This document shows positions 7,930-15,600 of a stretch of DNA of 28,322 nt, in pieces (position 1 is the stretch's first letter; each line of letters starts with the position of its first letter). Location: assembly GCA_045601325.1 (NCBI GenBank), contig JAZRZI010000024.1, forward strand, positions 1 to 28,322. The letters are read 5' to 3'. This DNA comes from JAZRZI01 sp045601325 (GTDB lineage: Bacteria > Bacillota_I > Bacilli_A > RFN20 > CAG-826). The notes beneath the pieces were generated by a model. That model did no database searches and was not told the DNA's origin. It was given only the letters and a program-made list of their open reading frames with translations. A program made the position numbers and the translations under genes.

Positions 7930-8532
7930 TTATTCTCCTTTAACAATCTTTCTTGCTTCTAAGCAGACATTAACTGCGTCACCTTTAAGTAACCAGCTAC
8001 CACCTATAGCGAAGATGCATTTTTCTTTTACGAAGTCGCCTAAGTTTGTGTTATCCACTCCACCAGTAGGCATAAAGTGAACTTGTGGGAATGCTGCACT
8101 TAGAGCCTTGATAGCTTTAAGTCCACCGAATACACCAGCAGGAAAGAACTTAAGATATGTTAATCCTAAATCTAATGCTTGAATGATTTCAGTTGGAGTA
8201 ACTACTCCTGGTAAGTATGGAATGTTATGTGATTTACATACATTAAATACTTTTTCACTCAAACCTGGCGAGACAATGAATTTAGCACCTGCTTTAATAG
8301 CGGCTTCTGCTTGTGCTTCATTAATGACTGTGCCAGCACCCACTAAAATTTCAGGGTATTTCTTGCTAGCAATTTTAATAGCTTCTTCTGCGCAATCGGT
8401 TCTAAAACATATTTCTGCAACCGGAACATCACCTTTAATTAAAGTAGTGAGAGTTTCATCGACTGTGTCTAATGTTTTAAAAACAACAACAGGAACTAAT
8501 TTTGTTTCTTGAATTTTGCTAAATACATCCAT
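7930..8532 (-). CDS. eda: KDPG aldolase (2-keto-3-deoxy-6-phosphogluconate aldolase)
   Basis: Splits KDPG to pyruvate and glyceraldehyde 3-phosphate, final step of galacturonate breakdown. A class I aldolase TIM barrel of 200 residues, the usual size. The catalytic Glu is E40 in VAEICFRT, the Schiff-base lysine K128 in YLKFFPAG, and the phosphate-binding MPTGGV lies at 154-159. The start is supported by AAGGAATAATTT before the ATG. It is first in the minus-strand eda-kdgK operon, which has its own good promoter. Some relatives also use 4-hydroxy-2-oxoglutarate. Confidence 0.95.
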   Translation of the reverse strand: MDVFSKIQETKLVPVVVFKTLDTVDETLTTLIKGDVPVAEICFRTDCAEEAIKIASKKYPEILVGAGTVINEAQAEAAIKAGAKFIVSPGLSEKVFNVCKSHNIPYLPGVVTPTEIIQALDLGLTYLKFFPAGVFGGLKAIKALSAAFPQVHFMPTGGVDNTNLGDFVKEKCIFAIGGSWLLKGDAVNVCLEARKIVKGE

Positions 8533-8557
8533 AAATTATTCCTTCTTTTCACATATC

Positions 8558-8586
8558 ATATTAATCTTTTAATAGATAATAAACAA
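8558..8586 (-). promoter_or_regulatory. Promoter of eda-kdgK
   Basis: On the minus strand TTGTTT (8586-8581), 17-base spacer, TATTA-type -10 TAATAT (8563-8558). Transcription would start near 8551, about 20 bases before the eda start codon. The spacing is ideal and no other promoter-like pair is as good. Confidence 0.6.
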
Positions 8587-8637
8587 CATTCCCATACGAG
8601 AAAACACGTACCCATTATCTTGGTGCATAATTTTACA

Positions 8638-9066
8638 TTACTTTTTGTAATCAGATATTAAGTTTTGTTTTAGGATTATGAAAATTACTATAGGAATTGA
8701 AATTAGTGTTGGAATAAATGACATAAAAGTAGAATTTGCTGGAAGAATAAAAGAATACAAATCGAATAGTATTAACAAAATTAAGGAAATTACACCAAAA
8801 TCCTTAAGTGTTAGAACAACGATTGCACCAATGAATAAGATGGGAAGAAAACATATTGCTCCTTTGAAAAATAATCTTCCAACATGCTTTGTGAATGACT
8901 TTTGCAAATTGTTAACGCCATAAGAAAAAATAGAGTAGTAGTGATAATCTGGTGTAAAATCTGGATGTATCGGAGCCTCATCTATTTTTAATACAGGAAG
9001 CGATAAATAAATAACAATTCCGATTAGCAAAAGTATTATAACTGATGTATAAATGTGTTTTCTCAT
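8638..9066 (-). CDS. Small multi-pass membrane protein, unknown
   Basis: A 142-residue protein of unknown family. One hydrophobic helix at the N-terminus (about 5-24), an extracytoplasmic-looking stretch with IHPDFTPDYHYYSIFSYG, then three more helices (about 70-90, 92-110, 115-133) and a short basic C-terminus (ISDYKK). There is no convincing ribosome binding site. Instead the start ATG overlaps the stop of an upstream 36-codon ORF in an ATGA junction, suggesting coupled translation. It is separated from eda by 105 bases with no clear terminator. Function not assignable. Confidence 0.55.
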   Translation of the reverse strand: MRKHIYTSVIILLLIGIVIYLSLPVLKIDEAPIHPDFTPDYHYYSIFSYGVNNLQKSFTKHVGRLFFKGAICFLPILFIGAIVVLTLKDFGVISLILLILFDLYSFILPANSTFMSFIPTLISIPIVIFIILKQNLISDYKK

Positions 9067-9173
9067 AATGTTTCTATAATTGCAGTTATTTCTTGAATCC
9101 CTTCATTTTCATTAAAATAATTTCCGAAAGAAATAGAAGCGGCAATGGTGAGTAGCAATTTTAGTTTAAGCAT
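9063..9173 (-). CDS. Small ORF of 36 codons, probably leaderless, overlapping the next gene
   Basis: Reads MLKLKLLLTIAASISFG at the N-terminus, a short lipophilic segment with two lysines that resembles a signal or membrane-insertion peptide, then an acidic, polar tail. Its TGA stop overlaps the ATG of the 142-residue membrane protein (ATGA). An extended -10 box (TGGTATAAT) ends six bases before its ATG, so the transcript would begin at or next to the start codon with no leader. It may be a real micropeptide, a coupling device, or a chance ORF; only the geometry supports it. Confidence 0.4.
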   Translation of the reverse strand: MLKLKLLLTIAASISFGNYFNENEGIQEITAIIETL

Positions 9174-9179
9174 ATAATT

Positions 9180-9208
9180 ATTATACCATTCTATTTTTTT
9201 CTTTTTAA
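9180..9208 (-). promoter_or_regulatory. Extended -10 promoter giving a leaderless start
   Basis: Minus strand TTAAAA (9208-9203), 17-base spacer, TATAAT (9185-9180) preceded by TGG, which makes an extended -10. The ATG at 9173 lies six bases beyond the box, where transcription is expected to begin. Confidence 0.55.
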
Positions 9209-9266
9209 AAACAAATGCAAAACTCTTATTAACATTGTAAGATAATAATTAATTGGGGGTATTTTT

Positions 9267-10595
9267 ATGAAAAAAATTAGAGTGCTAAATATATTTGCAT
9301 TAATTTTGAACCTTGCTATTTGTGGCCTTGGCGGTTTTGCGTTATTCAGCTGGCTACAACAAGAAAACTTTGATTTTTCAAAATTTGTATTACTTTTGCC
9401 TATCGCAACTGCTTTACTTGTTTTGATTTCATTTATTTCTATATTTCATAATATTGCAAGTATCGCTAAAGGCAAAAACAAAGTCAATGGTGCTCTCGTA
9501 GCATTTAAACTTGCTGCAGCTACTATGATTTTAATCGTTACAATTGCGTACTACTTAGTTCCTGTTATTAACGATATGAACTTAGGCTTCACAATTGAGC
9601 TAGTAAACGCTAGTTACATCGATAATATTAGTGATTTCTTTAAGATTTTATTAATCATCGGTCTTCCTGGCGCAGCTATTATTAACTTATTCTTCTTTGA
9701 AAATGCAAAGAAAACTAATTACGCTGTTTCAATCGTACCTGTAGCATTACTATTAGTCTTCGGTGGTGTTGTCTTCTTAGTTGATAAATTAAGTGAAGAT
9801 TTCACTGCTCCATGGGGATTCTTTGATTATGAAAATCAAGGATTAATGATGTTATGGTATTGCTTAGCTATCGCTGGCATTGCTTGGATTGTTTGTACAA
9901 TTCTTTACTTATTTAGATTGATCTTTGTCTGTGCTTATGGCAAAGAAAAGGAAGTTAAAGAAGTTGAAGTTTCTGAAGTAACTCATGAAGATGAAATTAC
10001 TTATAAAGAAACAGAAATCCTTCCTGAGTACAAAGAACCTAAACCAGAACCTGTTAAAGAACCAGAGCCAGTCAAAGAACCAGAACCAGTTAAAGAAGAA
10101 CCTAAACCAGCTCCTGCTCCAAAAGTGGAACCTAGACAAAATTCTACAGTTGTTATTAAAAAGGTTTACGTAAATCAACCTGCTGAAGCTGCACCTGCAC
10201 CTGCTCCTGCACCAGCTCCAAAAGCTCAAAGCAAACCAGCTGCTAAACCAGTTCAACAAGCTAAACCAGCACCTGCTCCAGTAGCAAAACCTGAACCAAA
10301 ACCAGTTCCAGCACCTGCACCTGTTCCAGAAAAGAAGAAATTCCCACCTGTAGCAACTAAGAAGAGAACTGCAGCAGTTAAGGTAAGTGGTAGAACAACT
10401 TCTACAATTAGAACATATCATATTTCTAAACACCCTAACGGTGATGATTGGCAAGTTAAACTTGCTGGTGGTGAAAAAGCTATTAAGCTATTCTCTACAC
10501 AAGAAGAAGCGATTAAATACGCGAAAGACTTAGTCAATTCTCAAGGTGGTTCAATTAGAATCCACTCTGTTCGCGGAACTATTAGAAAAGGTTAA
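9267..10595 (+). CDS. Six-pass membrane protein with Pro-rich tail and C-terminal DUF2188 domain
   Basis: A 442-residue protein in three parts. Residues 1-225 hold about six membrane helices (near 5-26, 40-65, 77-105, 125-145, 151-172, 191-222). Residues ~230-375 are a long disordered linker, first acidic with EPVKEP-type repeats, then Pro/Ala/Lys-rich (APAPAPAPAPK, KPVPAPAPVPEKKK). Residues ~385-442 are a DUF2188 domain (YHISKHPNGDDWQVKLAGGE, then KAIKLFSTQEEAIKYAKDL and a basic end). An even helix count would leave the tail in the cytoplasm. The domain is clearly related to the C-terminus of the 111-residue protein at 16635. A GGGGG-type ribosome binding site precedes the ATG. The role of DUF2188 is not established; tethering of a cytoplasmic or nucleoid component to the membrane is inference. 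Confidence 0.8.
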   Translation: MKKIRVLNIFALILNLAICGLGGFALFSWLQQENFDFSKFVLLLPIATALLVLISFISIFHNIASIAKGKNKVNGALVAFKLAAATMILIVTIAYYLVPVINDMNLGFTIELVNASYIDNISDFFKILLIIGLPGAAIINLFFFENAKKTNYAVSIVPVALLLVFGGVVFLVDKLSEDFTAPWGFFDYENQGLMMLWYCLAIAGIAWIVCTILYLFRLIFVCAYGKEKEVKEVEVSEVTHEDEITYKETEILPEYKEPKPEPVKEPEPVKEPEPVKEEPKPAPAPKVEPRQNSTVVIKKVYVNQPAEAAPAPAPAPAPKAQSKPAAKPVQQAKPAPAPVAKPEPKPVPAPAPVPEKKKFPPVATKKRTAAVKVSGRTTSTIRTYHISKHPNGDDWQVKLAGGEKAIKLFSTQEEAIKYAKDLVNSQGGSIRIHSVRGTIRKG

Positions 10596-10655
10596 ATAAC
10601 AGTTAAGTTATTTAGGACACTTAGTTCAATTCAACAACTCATTTGTATCAAATTT

Positions 10656-10732
10656 AAAGCGGAGAAATGATGAAAAAACTACTTCAGTTGGTTAACCAAC
10701 TTTTGGAGTTCATGTCAAAACTCCGCTTTTTT
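10656..10732 (+). terminator. Terminator with competing pairings and an internal palindrome
   Basis: GGAGTT (10705-10710) pairs with AACTCC (10719-10724), followed by GC and six T: a standard terminator for the DUF2188 gene. The CTCC half also belongs to CTCCGCTTT (10721-10729), the exact complement of AAAGCGGAG at 10656-10664, so a 9-bp long-range stem competes. Between them is a perfect 16-base palindrome (10686-10701). The arrangement resembles an attenuator or a sequestered ribosome binding site. Confidence 0.6.
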
Positions 10733-10762
10733 ACTAATAGATTTTTAATCCGATTTTTGTAA
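10667..10762 (+). CDS. Possible 31-codon small ORF inside the structured element
   Basis: Begins ATGATG three bases or so after a GCGGAG that could serve as ribosome binding site, and encodes a short, amphipathic Leu/Phe/Lys/Arg-rich peptide (starts MMKKLLQLVNQLLEF). The same GCGGAG is complementary to CTCCGC within the ORF, and the terminator T-run also falls inside the ORF, so a full transcript would need readthrough. The peptide resembles small type I toxins in size and composition only. Listed because of the RBS/anti-RBS geometry; it may well be noncoding. Confidence 0.25.
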   Translation: MMKKLLQLVNQLLEFMSKLRFFTNRFLIRFL

Positions 10763-10828
10763 TATGTCATGACTATAACATTGTATGTTAATAAGAGCTA
10801 TCGTCAAAACGGATACATCACAATTTTG

Positions 10829-10863
10829 TTGAAGATTATTTACATTTGCGTAAAAAATATTCA
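10829..10863 (+). repeat. 35-bp direct repeat, copy 1
   Basis: Identical over 35 bases to 10906-10940. It starts TTGAAGATTATTTAC and contains an imperfect dyad TTTAC-n6-GTAAA. This copy ends nine bases before the -35 box of the ATPase gene. Confidence 0.9.
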
Positions 10864-10872
10864 ATATTTAGT

Positions 10873-10901
10873 TTGATATTATTCATAATAATTAATATGA
10901 T
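10873..10901 (+). promoter_or_regulatory. Promoter of the AAA ATPase, between two repeats
   Basis: TTGATA (10873-10878), 17-base spacer, TATGAT (10896-10901), predicted start near 10908. It fits exactly between two identical 35-bp repeats, the second beginning at the predicted transcription start. Confidence 0.65.
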
Positions 10902-10905
10902 AGTT

Positions 10906-10940
10906 TTGAAGATTATTTACATTTGCGTAAAAAATATTCA
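10906..10940 (+). repeat. 35-bp direct repeat, copy 2
   Basis: Perfect copy of 10829-10863, spaced 77 bases from it. It covers the predicted transcription start and leader and ends two bases before the AGGGG ribosome binding site of the ATPase gene. Binding here, or an RNA structure formed from it, could block transcription or translation. Confidence 0.9.
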
Positions 10941-10952
10941 TAGGGGCACATC

Positions 10953-12194
10953 ATGAAAGAGATTGAACGTAGTAGTTATTTGGAAAAATTAATAAGAAAA
11001 AAAGAGAACGGCTTAATTAAGGTGATTACCGGGATAAGAAGATCAGGAAAATCATATTTGCTCGATCCTATTTTTAAAGAACATCTTTTGGAAAATGGTG
11101 TTAAAAAAGATCACATAATAAAGCTTGATCTTGATGAACGTAAAAATAACAAATTTAAAAACCCGGATATTTTAGATGATTTTGTTAGAAATTCGATTAT
11201 TGATGATGAAATGTATTATTTGTTACTTGATGAAGTACAAAAAGTTCAAGATTTTGAATCTGTTCTTAATGGTTTTTTGCATATTAAAAACCTCGATATT
11301 TATGTTACTGGTAGTAATTCAAAATTTCTCTCTTCTAATATTATCACTGAGTTTAGGGGGCGTGTGGATGAAATTAGAGTGTATCCTTTGACTTTTATAG
11401 AGTATGTGTCCGCTTTTCCTGGAACTGTTGATGAGGCATGGAATGAATATGTTACTTATGGTGGTTTGCCTAGAATATTGTCGTTTGATAATGAAATCGA
11501 TAAAAGCAATTATTTGAAACAATTATTTGAAAAAACATATTTGTCTGATGTAATTGAAAGAAATGGAATCCAACGGATAGATATATTGGATTCTATTGTG
11601 AATATGCTCGCTTCATCCGTGGGGTCTTTGACCAACCCAAATAAACTATTAAACAGTTTTAGCAGTTCTGGTGTCAAAGATGTTTCTATTAACACGATTT
11701 CCTCTTACATTCACTTTTTACAAGATTGTTTTCTTATTGAAAAATCTGAACGTTATGACATAAAAGGAAAAAAATATATACAAACACCTTTTAAGTATTA
11801 TTTTTCTGATGTTGGTTTAAGAAATTGTAGGCTTAATTTTAGGCAACAAGAAGAGAACCATATTATGGAGAACATTATATATAACGAACTTATCTTTAGA
11901 GGATATAACGTTGATGTTGGTGTTGTATCTATTAGAAATGGAAATTATAAAAACCAAACCGAAGTGGATTTCGTGTGTAATCAATTTAGCAAACGATATT
12001 ATATTCAATCTACATTATCGCTTTCTACCCGTGAAAAAACGCTTCAAGAAGAAAGGCCATTAATTAATATACCAGACAGTTTTAAAAAAATAATTATCGT
12101 TAAAGAAAATATTAATTCCTGGACTACAGAAGAAGGAATATTGGTTATTGGAATTAAAGAGTTTTTGTTAAAAAACAATAGTTTAGATTTGTAA
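10953..12194 (+). CDS. AAA-family ATPase with DUF4143 C-terminal domain
   Basis: A 413-residue AAA_14/DUF4143 protein. Walker A GIRRSGKS at 27-34, Walker B YYLLLDEVQ (D93, E94), a sensor-like VTGSNSKFLSS, and the FRGRVDEIRVYPLTFIEY segment typical of the family. A winged-helix-like middle follows, then a C-terminal PD-(D/E)xK-like fold with NELIFRGYNVDVG and TEVDFVC. Family members are abundant, often solitary and horizontally mobile in gut anaerobes; their biochemical role is not settled. The start is set by TAGGGG seven bases before the ATG. It stands alone, with its own promoter flanked by two 35-bp repeats, which suggests autoregulation. Confidence 0.88.
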   Translation: MKEIERSSYLEKLIRKKENGLIKVITGIRRSGKSYLLDPIFKEHLLENGVKKDHIIKLDLDERKNNKFKNPDILDDFVRNSIIDDEMYYLLLDEVQKVQDFESVLNGFLHIKNLDIYVTGSNSKFLSSNIITEFRGRVDEIRVYPLTFIEYVSAFPGTVDEAWNEYVTYGGLPRILSFDNEIDKSNYLKQLFEKTYLSDVIERNGIQRIDILDSIVNMLASSVGSLTNPNKLLNSFSSSGVKDVSINTISSYIHFLQDCFLIEKSERYDIKGKKYIQTPFKYYFSDVGLRNCRLNFRQQEENHIMENIIYNELIFRGYNVDVGVVSIRNGNYKNQTEVDFVCNQFSKRYYIQSTLSLSTREKTLQEERPLINIPDSFKKIIIVKENINSWTTEEGILVIGIKEFLLKNNSLDL

Positions 12195-12204
12195 CCCTAA
12201 ATAT

Positions 12205-12233
12205 AGTTAATTAACTGCCTATTTTTGTATAAT
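12205..12233 (+). promoter_or_regulatory. Candidate nagA promoter with palindromic operator
   Basis: TATAAT at 12228-12233 with a palindrome AGTTAATTAACT at 12205-12216 lying where the -35 region should be; the -35 itself is weak (AGTTAA at 17 bases). A repressor bound to the palindrome would cover the promoter. AT bias lowers confidence. Confidence 0.35.
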
Positions 12234-12284
12234 TTTTGTTCGTATTAGAGTATCATTATTATTGGAATAAAAAGGAGTCAATTT

Positions 12285-13433
12285 ATGGTTCTTAATAATA
12301 TTAAAATTGTCACTTTAAATAAGATAATTGAAAAAGGTTACATTGTCTTCAATGATGGTGTGATTAAAGAAGTTGGTACAGGTCCATACGCTGGATTTGA
12401 CAACTTTGTGTTTGATGGCAAAGGTCAAATTGCAATGCCAGGATTTGTTGATGTTCATATTCATGGTAGCTGTGGTATTGACTTCATGGACGCTGATGTA
12501 GAAGGTATTAAAACCATCGCTAAAGCATTATATAGTGAAGGTGTTACTACATTCTTAGCAACAACATTAACAGCAGATAATGCATCTTTAAAAAGAGTGT
12601 GTGAAACTGTTAAAGAAGCAAAGAAAGTTGTTCCTTCCTTAGGCGGTATTCATTTTGAAGGACCATATATTAACGCGAAGTTTAAAGGCGCTCAAAATGA
12701 AGCATTTATTCGTAACCCATCTAGAGATGAATTAAATGAATTAATCGAATTATCAGGAAACAATGTTAGATATATTTCTATGGCTCCTGAACTTGAGGGC
12801 GCAATGGATTTCATTGAATTTGCTACTTCAAAAGGCGTTACTGTTTCAGCAGGTCATAGCGATGCATCTTTCGCAAACGTTGAGGAAGCACTTAAACATG
12901 GATTAACTAACACAACACATACTCATAATGCAATGAGTGGTCATCATCATAGAAATCCAGGCATTGTGACTGCCGCTATGTATTTTGACAAATTATATAC
13001 AGAAGTTATTTGTGACAAGATTCATGTTTGTCCTGATACAATTAAGACTTTCTATAAGATAGTGGGTCCAGATAGATTCATGATTATCACTGATGCTTTA
13101 AAGATTAAGCACGATACATCTGACACATTCCAATTATTCGGATTAGATTGCTTGAGAAAAAATGGAGCGGCATATTTAACTACTGGTCCACTCGCTGGTT
13201 CATTATTAACTATGGATCAAGGTATTAGAAACATCCGTGATATTACAGGCGCTTCACTAATAGATTTAATGAAAATCTCCTCTTATAACGCCTCTAATTC
13301 TATTCATATGCATGATATTGGTGCACTAGAAGTAAATAAGAAAGCAGACATTGTTTTATTAAACGATGATTTACAAGTTAATGTCGTTTATAAAGAAGGT
13401 GTCAAAGTATTTGAAAGAAGGCAATTAGTATGA
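12285..13433 (+). CDS. nagA: N-acetylglucosamine-6-phosphate deacetylase
   Basis: Removes acetate from GlcNAc-6-phosphate to give glucosamine-6-phosphate for glycolysis or cell wall synthesis. An amidohydrolase of 382 residues, standard length: VDVHIHG with H58 and H60, GGIHFEGPYIN with metal-binding E125, SAGHSDA, TNTTHTHNAMSGHHHRNPG and the catalytic Asp in IITDALK. The start follows AAAAAGGAG. The stop (TGA) overlaps the ATG of the next gene by four bases, so the ROK protein is co-translated. No nagB is present nearby. Confidence 0.95.
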   Translation: MVLNNIKIVTLNKIIEKGYIVFNDGVIKEVGTGPYAGFDNFVFDGKGQIAMPGFVDVHIHGSCGIDFMDADVEGIKTIAKALYSEGVTTFLATTLTADNASLKRVCETVKEAKKVVPSLGGIHFEGPYINAKFKGAQNEAFIRNPSRDELNELIELSGNNVRYISMAPELEGAMDFIEFATSKGVTVSAGHSDASFANVEEALKHGLTNTTHTHNAMSGHHHRNPGIVTAAMYFDKLYTEVICDKIHVCPDTIKTFYKIVGPDRFMIITDALKIKHDTSDTFQLFGLDCLRKNGAAYLTTGPLAGSLLTMDQGIRNIRDITGASLIDLMKISSYNASNSIHMHDIGALEVNKKADIVLLNDDLQVNVVYKEGVKVFERRQLV

Positions 13434-14809
13434 TTAAACCAATTTTAGATCAAGAATTTAAACCTGCAATTGTCGAATTAAGACAATTCTTTAAAGATGT
13501 GAAAGAAAGCTATAAAAAGCAACATATCGTTATCGCAGTTGAAAGAAATAATGGATATATCTATAGAAAAGAATTCGATATATTCCAAGATGGTGTTGAT
13601 GATGAAAGAAACACATTTATTGTTGAACGTTTGATTAAATCAATTCTTTGGGTTGTTGGCGGTTATAAGATTTATATCGCAGGCAGCAAGACTGTATTTA
13701 ACAACATTAAATCTTATTACACAGATGGTGGTCTTAGAGACTTTGATTATCACTTTATGGCGACAGTATTTGAAAAGCCAGTTGAAGTGGTAGAAGCAAC
13801 TTTAGAAAATATTCCTCAAGAAAAATCTTGTTCAGTTAAAGCTGGCGGAAATTTAAATGGTAGAAGAATTGGTTTTGACGCAGGCGGTAGTGATAGAAAA
13901 TGTTCTGCTGTTGTTAATGGTGAAATTATCTATTCTGAAGAAGTAGTGTGGTTCCCAAAGCTTCAAAACGATATTAACTATCATTATGATGGCATTTATG
14001 AAGCGTTTAAAACCGCTTGTGAAAAGATGGGTGGAGATGTTGATGGCATCGGTGTTTCCACAGCAGGCGTTATTATCGATGATAGACCTATGGTCTCTTC
14101 CTTATTTATTAAAGTTCCTAAAGAAGAATTTGAAAAAGTTAAAGGTGTATACATTAACTGCGCGAAGAGATTAGAAAAAGAATTAGGACATGATATTCCT
14201 TTATATGTCGCTAACGATGGTGATGTCACTGCATTAGCAGGTATGTTAGATCTTAAAGATAACTCAGTTTTAGGTATCGCTATGGGCACATCTGAAGCTG
14301 TTGGATATGTTAACTCTAATGGTGGTCTTAATGGTTGGCTTAGTGAATTAGCATTTGTCCCTGTTGATTTCAATAAAGACGCAATGGTGGATGAATGGAG
14401 TTTGGACTTTGGCGTTGGTTGCAAATATTTCAGCCAAGATGCAGTTATTAAATTAGCCCCTAAAGCTGGTATTGAATTAGATGAATCGTTATCATTAGCA
14501 GAAAAGTTAAAAGCAGTCCAAAAGCTTAATAACGAAGGCCATGAAGGCGCTCATAAAATCTTTGAAACAATCGGTGTATATTTAGCATACGCTATAGCGT
14601 TTTATAGTGAATTCTATGATATTAAACATTTAATTATCTTAGGCAGAGTTACTAGTGGAGTGGGTGGAGATACAATCCTTGAAGTATGTAAAGAAACACT
14701 CGCTAAAGAATTCCCTGAATACGCAAATATTGATATTACACTTCCAAGCGAATATATGAGAAGAGTTGGCCAATCTATTGCTGCAGCATCTCTTCCAGAA
14801 ATTAAATAA
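13430..14809 (+). CDS. ROK-family protein with long N-terminal extension, no zinc motif
   Basis: A 459-residue sugar kinase-like protein. The ATP-binding signature of the ROK/actin-like fold (GFDAGGSDRK, D150) sits about 140 residues in, not at the N-terminus. The preceding domain (VIAVERNNGYIYRKEFDIF, DYHFMATVFE) has no DNA-binding helix-turn-helix that I can see. The second half has VANDGDVTALAGM with a catalytic-type Asp and GIAMGTSEAVGYV, but lacks the CxCGxxGCxE zinc cluster of ordinary ROK kinases. Long ROK proteins of this layout are known in Bacillota without a fixed substrate. Its four-base overlap with nagA suggests an amino-sugar kinase or sensor. A strong terminator follows. Confidence 0.75.
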   Translation: MIKPILDQEFKPAIVELRQFFKDVKESYKKQHIVIAVERNNGYIYRKEFDIFQDGVDDERNTFIVERLIKSILWVVGGYKIYIAGSKTVFNNIKSYYTDGGLRDFDYHFMATVFEKPVEVVEATLENIPQEKSCSVKAGGNLNGRRIGFDAGGSDRKCSAVVNGEIIYSEEVVWFPKLQNDINYHYDGIYEAFKTACEKMGGDVDGIGVSTAGVIIDDRPMVSSLFIKVPKEEFEKVKGVYINCAKRLEKELGHDIPLYVANDGDVTALAGMLDLKDNSVLGIAMGTSEAVGYVNSNGGLNGWLSELAFVPVDFNKDAMVDEWSLDFGVGCKYFSQDAVIKLAPKAGIELDESLSLAEKLKAVQKLNNEGHEGAHKIFETIGVYLAYAIAFYSEFYDIKHLIILGRVTSGVGGDTILEVCKETLAKEFPEYANIDITLPSEYMRRVGQSIAAASLPEIK

Positions 14810-14833
14810 TTAATTTGTCTAAAGAAAAATAAT

Positions 14834-14856
14834 AGGACACAATTGTGTCCTTTTTT
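14834..14856 (+). terminator. Strong terminator after nagA-ROK
   Basis: AGGACACAATTGTGTCCT (14834-14851) is a perfect palindrome followed by a run of T to 14856. Confidence 0.9.
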
Positions 14857-14865
14857 ACTCATTAT

Positions 14866-15593
14866 TTAGTAAATTTTTACCATCGATTTTTCTATCCATT
14901 CATCAAAGAATGTTGGTTCAATATCAAACTCGTGTGGATTATGAGCGTCATAACCAATTATGACAGGTAAGTCATATTCACCGACAATTTTCCAAAATTC
15001 TTCGTGTGCATACATTAATTTGACTTTATCGTTAAAAGTTCTGCCGTGGACATTGATTTCTAGTATTGCATTTGCCTTTTTAGCGGCCTTACAGATTGTG
15101 TGGGACATTTTTAAGCGAAATCTACGTACCCTCTTACAAAGAAGTCAGGATGGGCTATATACGTAAATAAGCCCGACTTAATTGCGTCTTTTAAATGCTT
15201 CACATAAATGTGTCTATCTGGATATCCAGTAAAGTTTTCTGGGTCATAAAAATTAAAATGTTGGCCACATATTAAATACTCAATTCCGTATTTTTCTTTT
15301 AGCTCTTTGTAGTAGTTTAAAAACTTTGGAGAGTATTCAACTTCAAAGCCTAAATGTATTTCTATTTGGTCTTTATATTTTTCTTTTAGATTATTAATAG
15401 ATGATATGCAGTTTTCTAATTCTGATATATCTCCTCTAATGCCTTTTTGAGAGACACCTGGATAGAAGATATGATCAGAAAAGCCTAAAACTTTGATGCC
15501 CGCTTTTATTGCGGATAAGACATATTCTTCGTCACTTCCTGATGCGTGGCCGCATCTTGCAGTATGGGTGTGCCAACAATAATCTATTTTCAT
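14866..15593 (-). pseudogene. PHP-domain histidinol-phosphatase-like gene, split by a frameshift
   Basis: Two minus-strand pieces, 15593-15111 (160 codons) and 15108-14866 (80 codons), together make one PHP phosphatase of about 240 residues. The first piece carries WHTHTARCGH, GFSDH, HLGFEVEYSP, CGQHF and AHPDFF; the second begins SHTICKAAKKANAILEIN and has GYDAHNP. All metal-binding motifs are thus present, but in two frames: the first frame ends in TAA right before a run of A, and a gain of one base or loss of two would join them. The second piece has no ribosome binding site. It is most simply a recent loss of function (or a sequencing error). The substrate is uncertain as no his genes are seen. 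Confidence 0.8.
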
Positions 15594-15600
15594 ATTGCTA

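Noticed and set aside
8183..8512. 109-codon plus-strand frame within eda
   Set aside because: Complement of a KDPG aldolase with all catalytic residues; not coding.
9909..10454. 181-codon open frame on the minus strand, rich in Trp, Phe, Arg and Cys
   Set aside because: It is the complement of the Pro/Ala/Glu-rich linker of the DUF2188 membrane protein; the low-complexity composition alone keeps it open.
10593..10613. AAATAAC/GTTATTT hairpin directly at the end of the DUF2188 membrane gene as terminator
   Set aside because: Weak AT stem without a T-run; the hairpin at 10705-10732 is a better terminator.
13996..14424. 142-codon minus-strand frame inside the ROK gene
   Set aside because: Shadow of a well-supported ROK protein; no ribosome binding site and no family resemblance.
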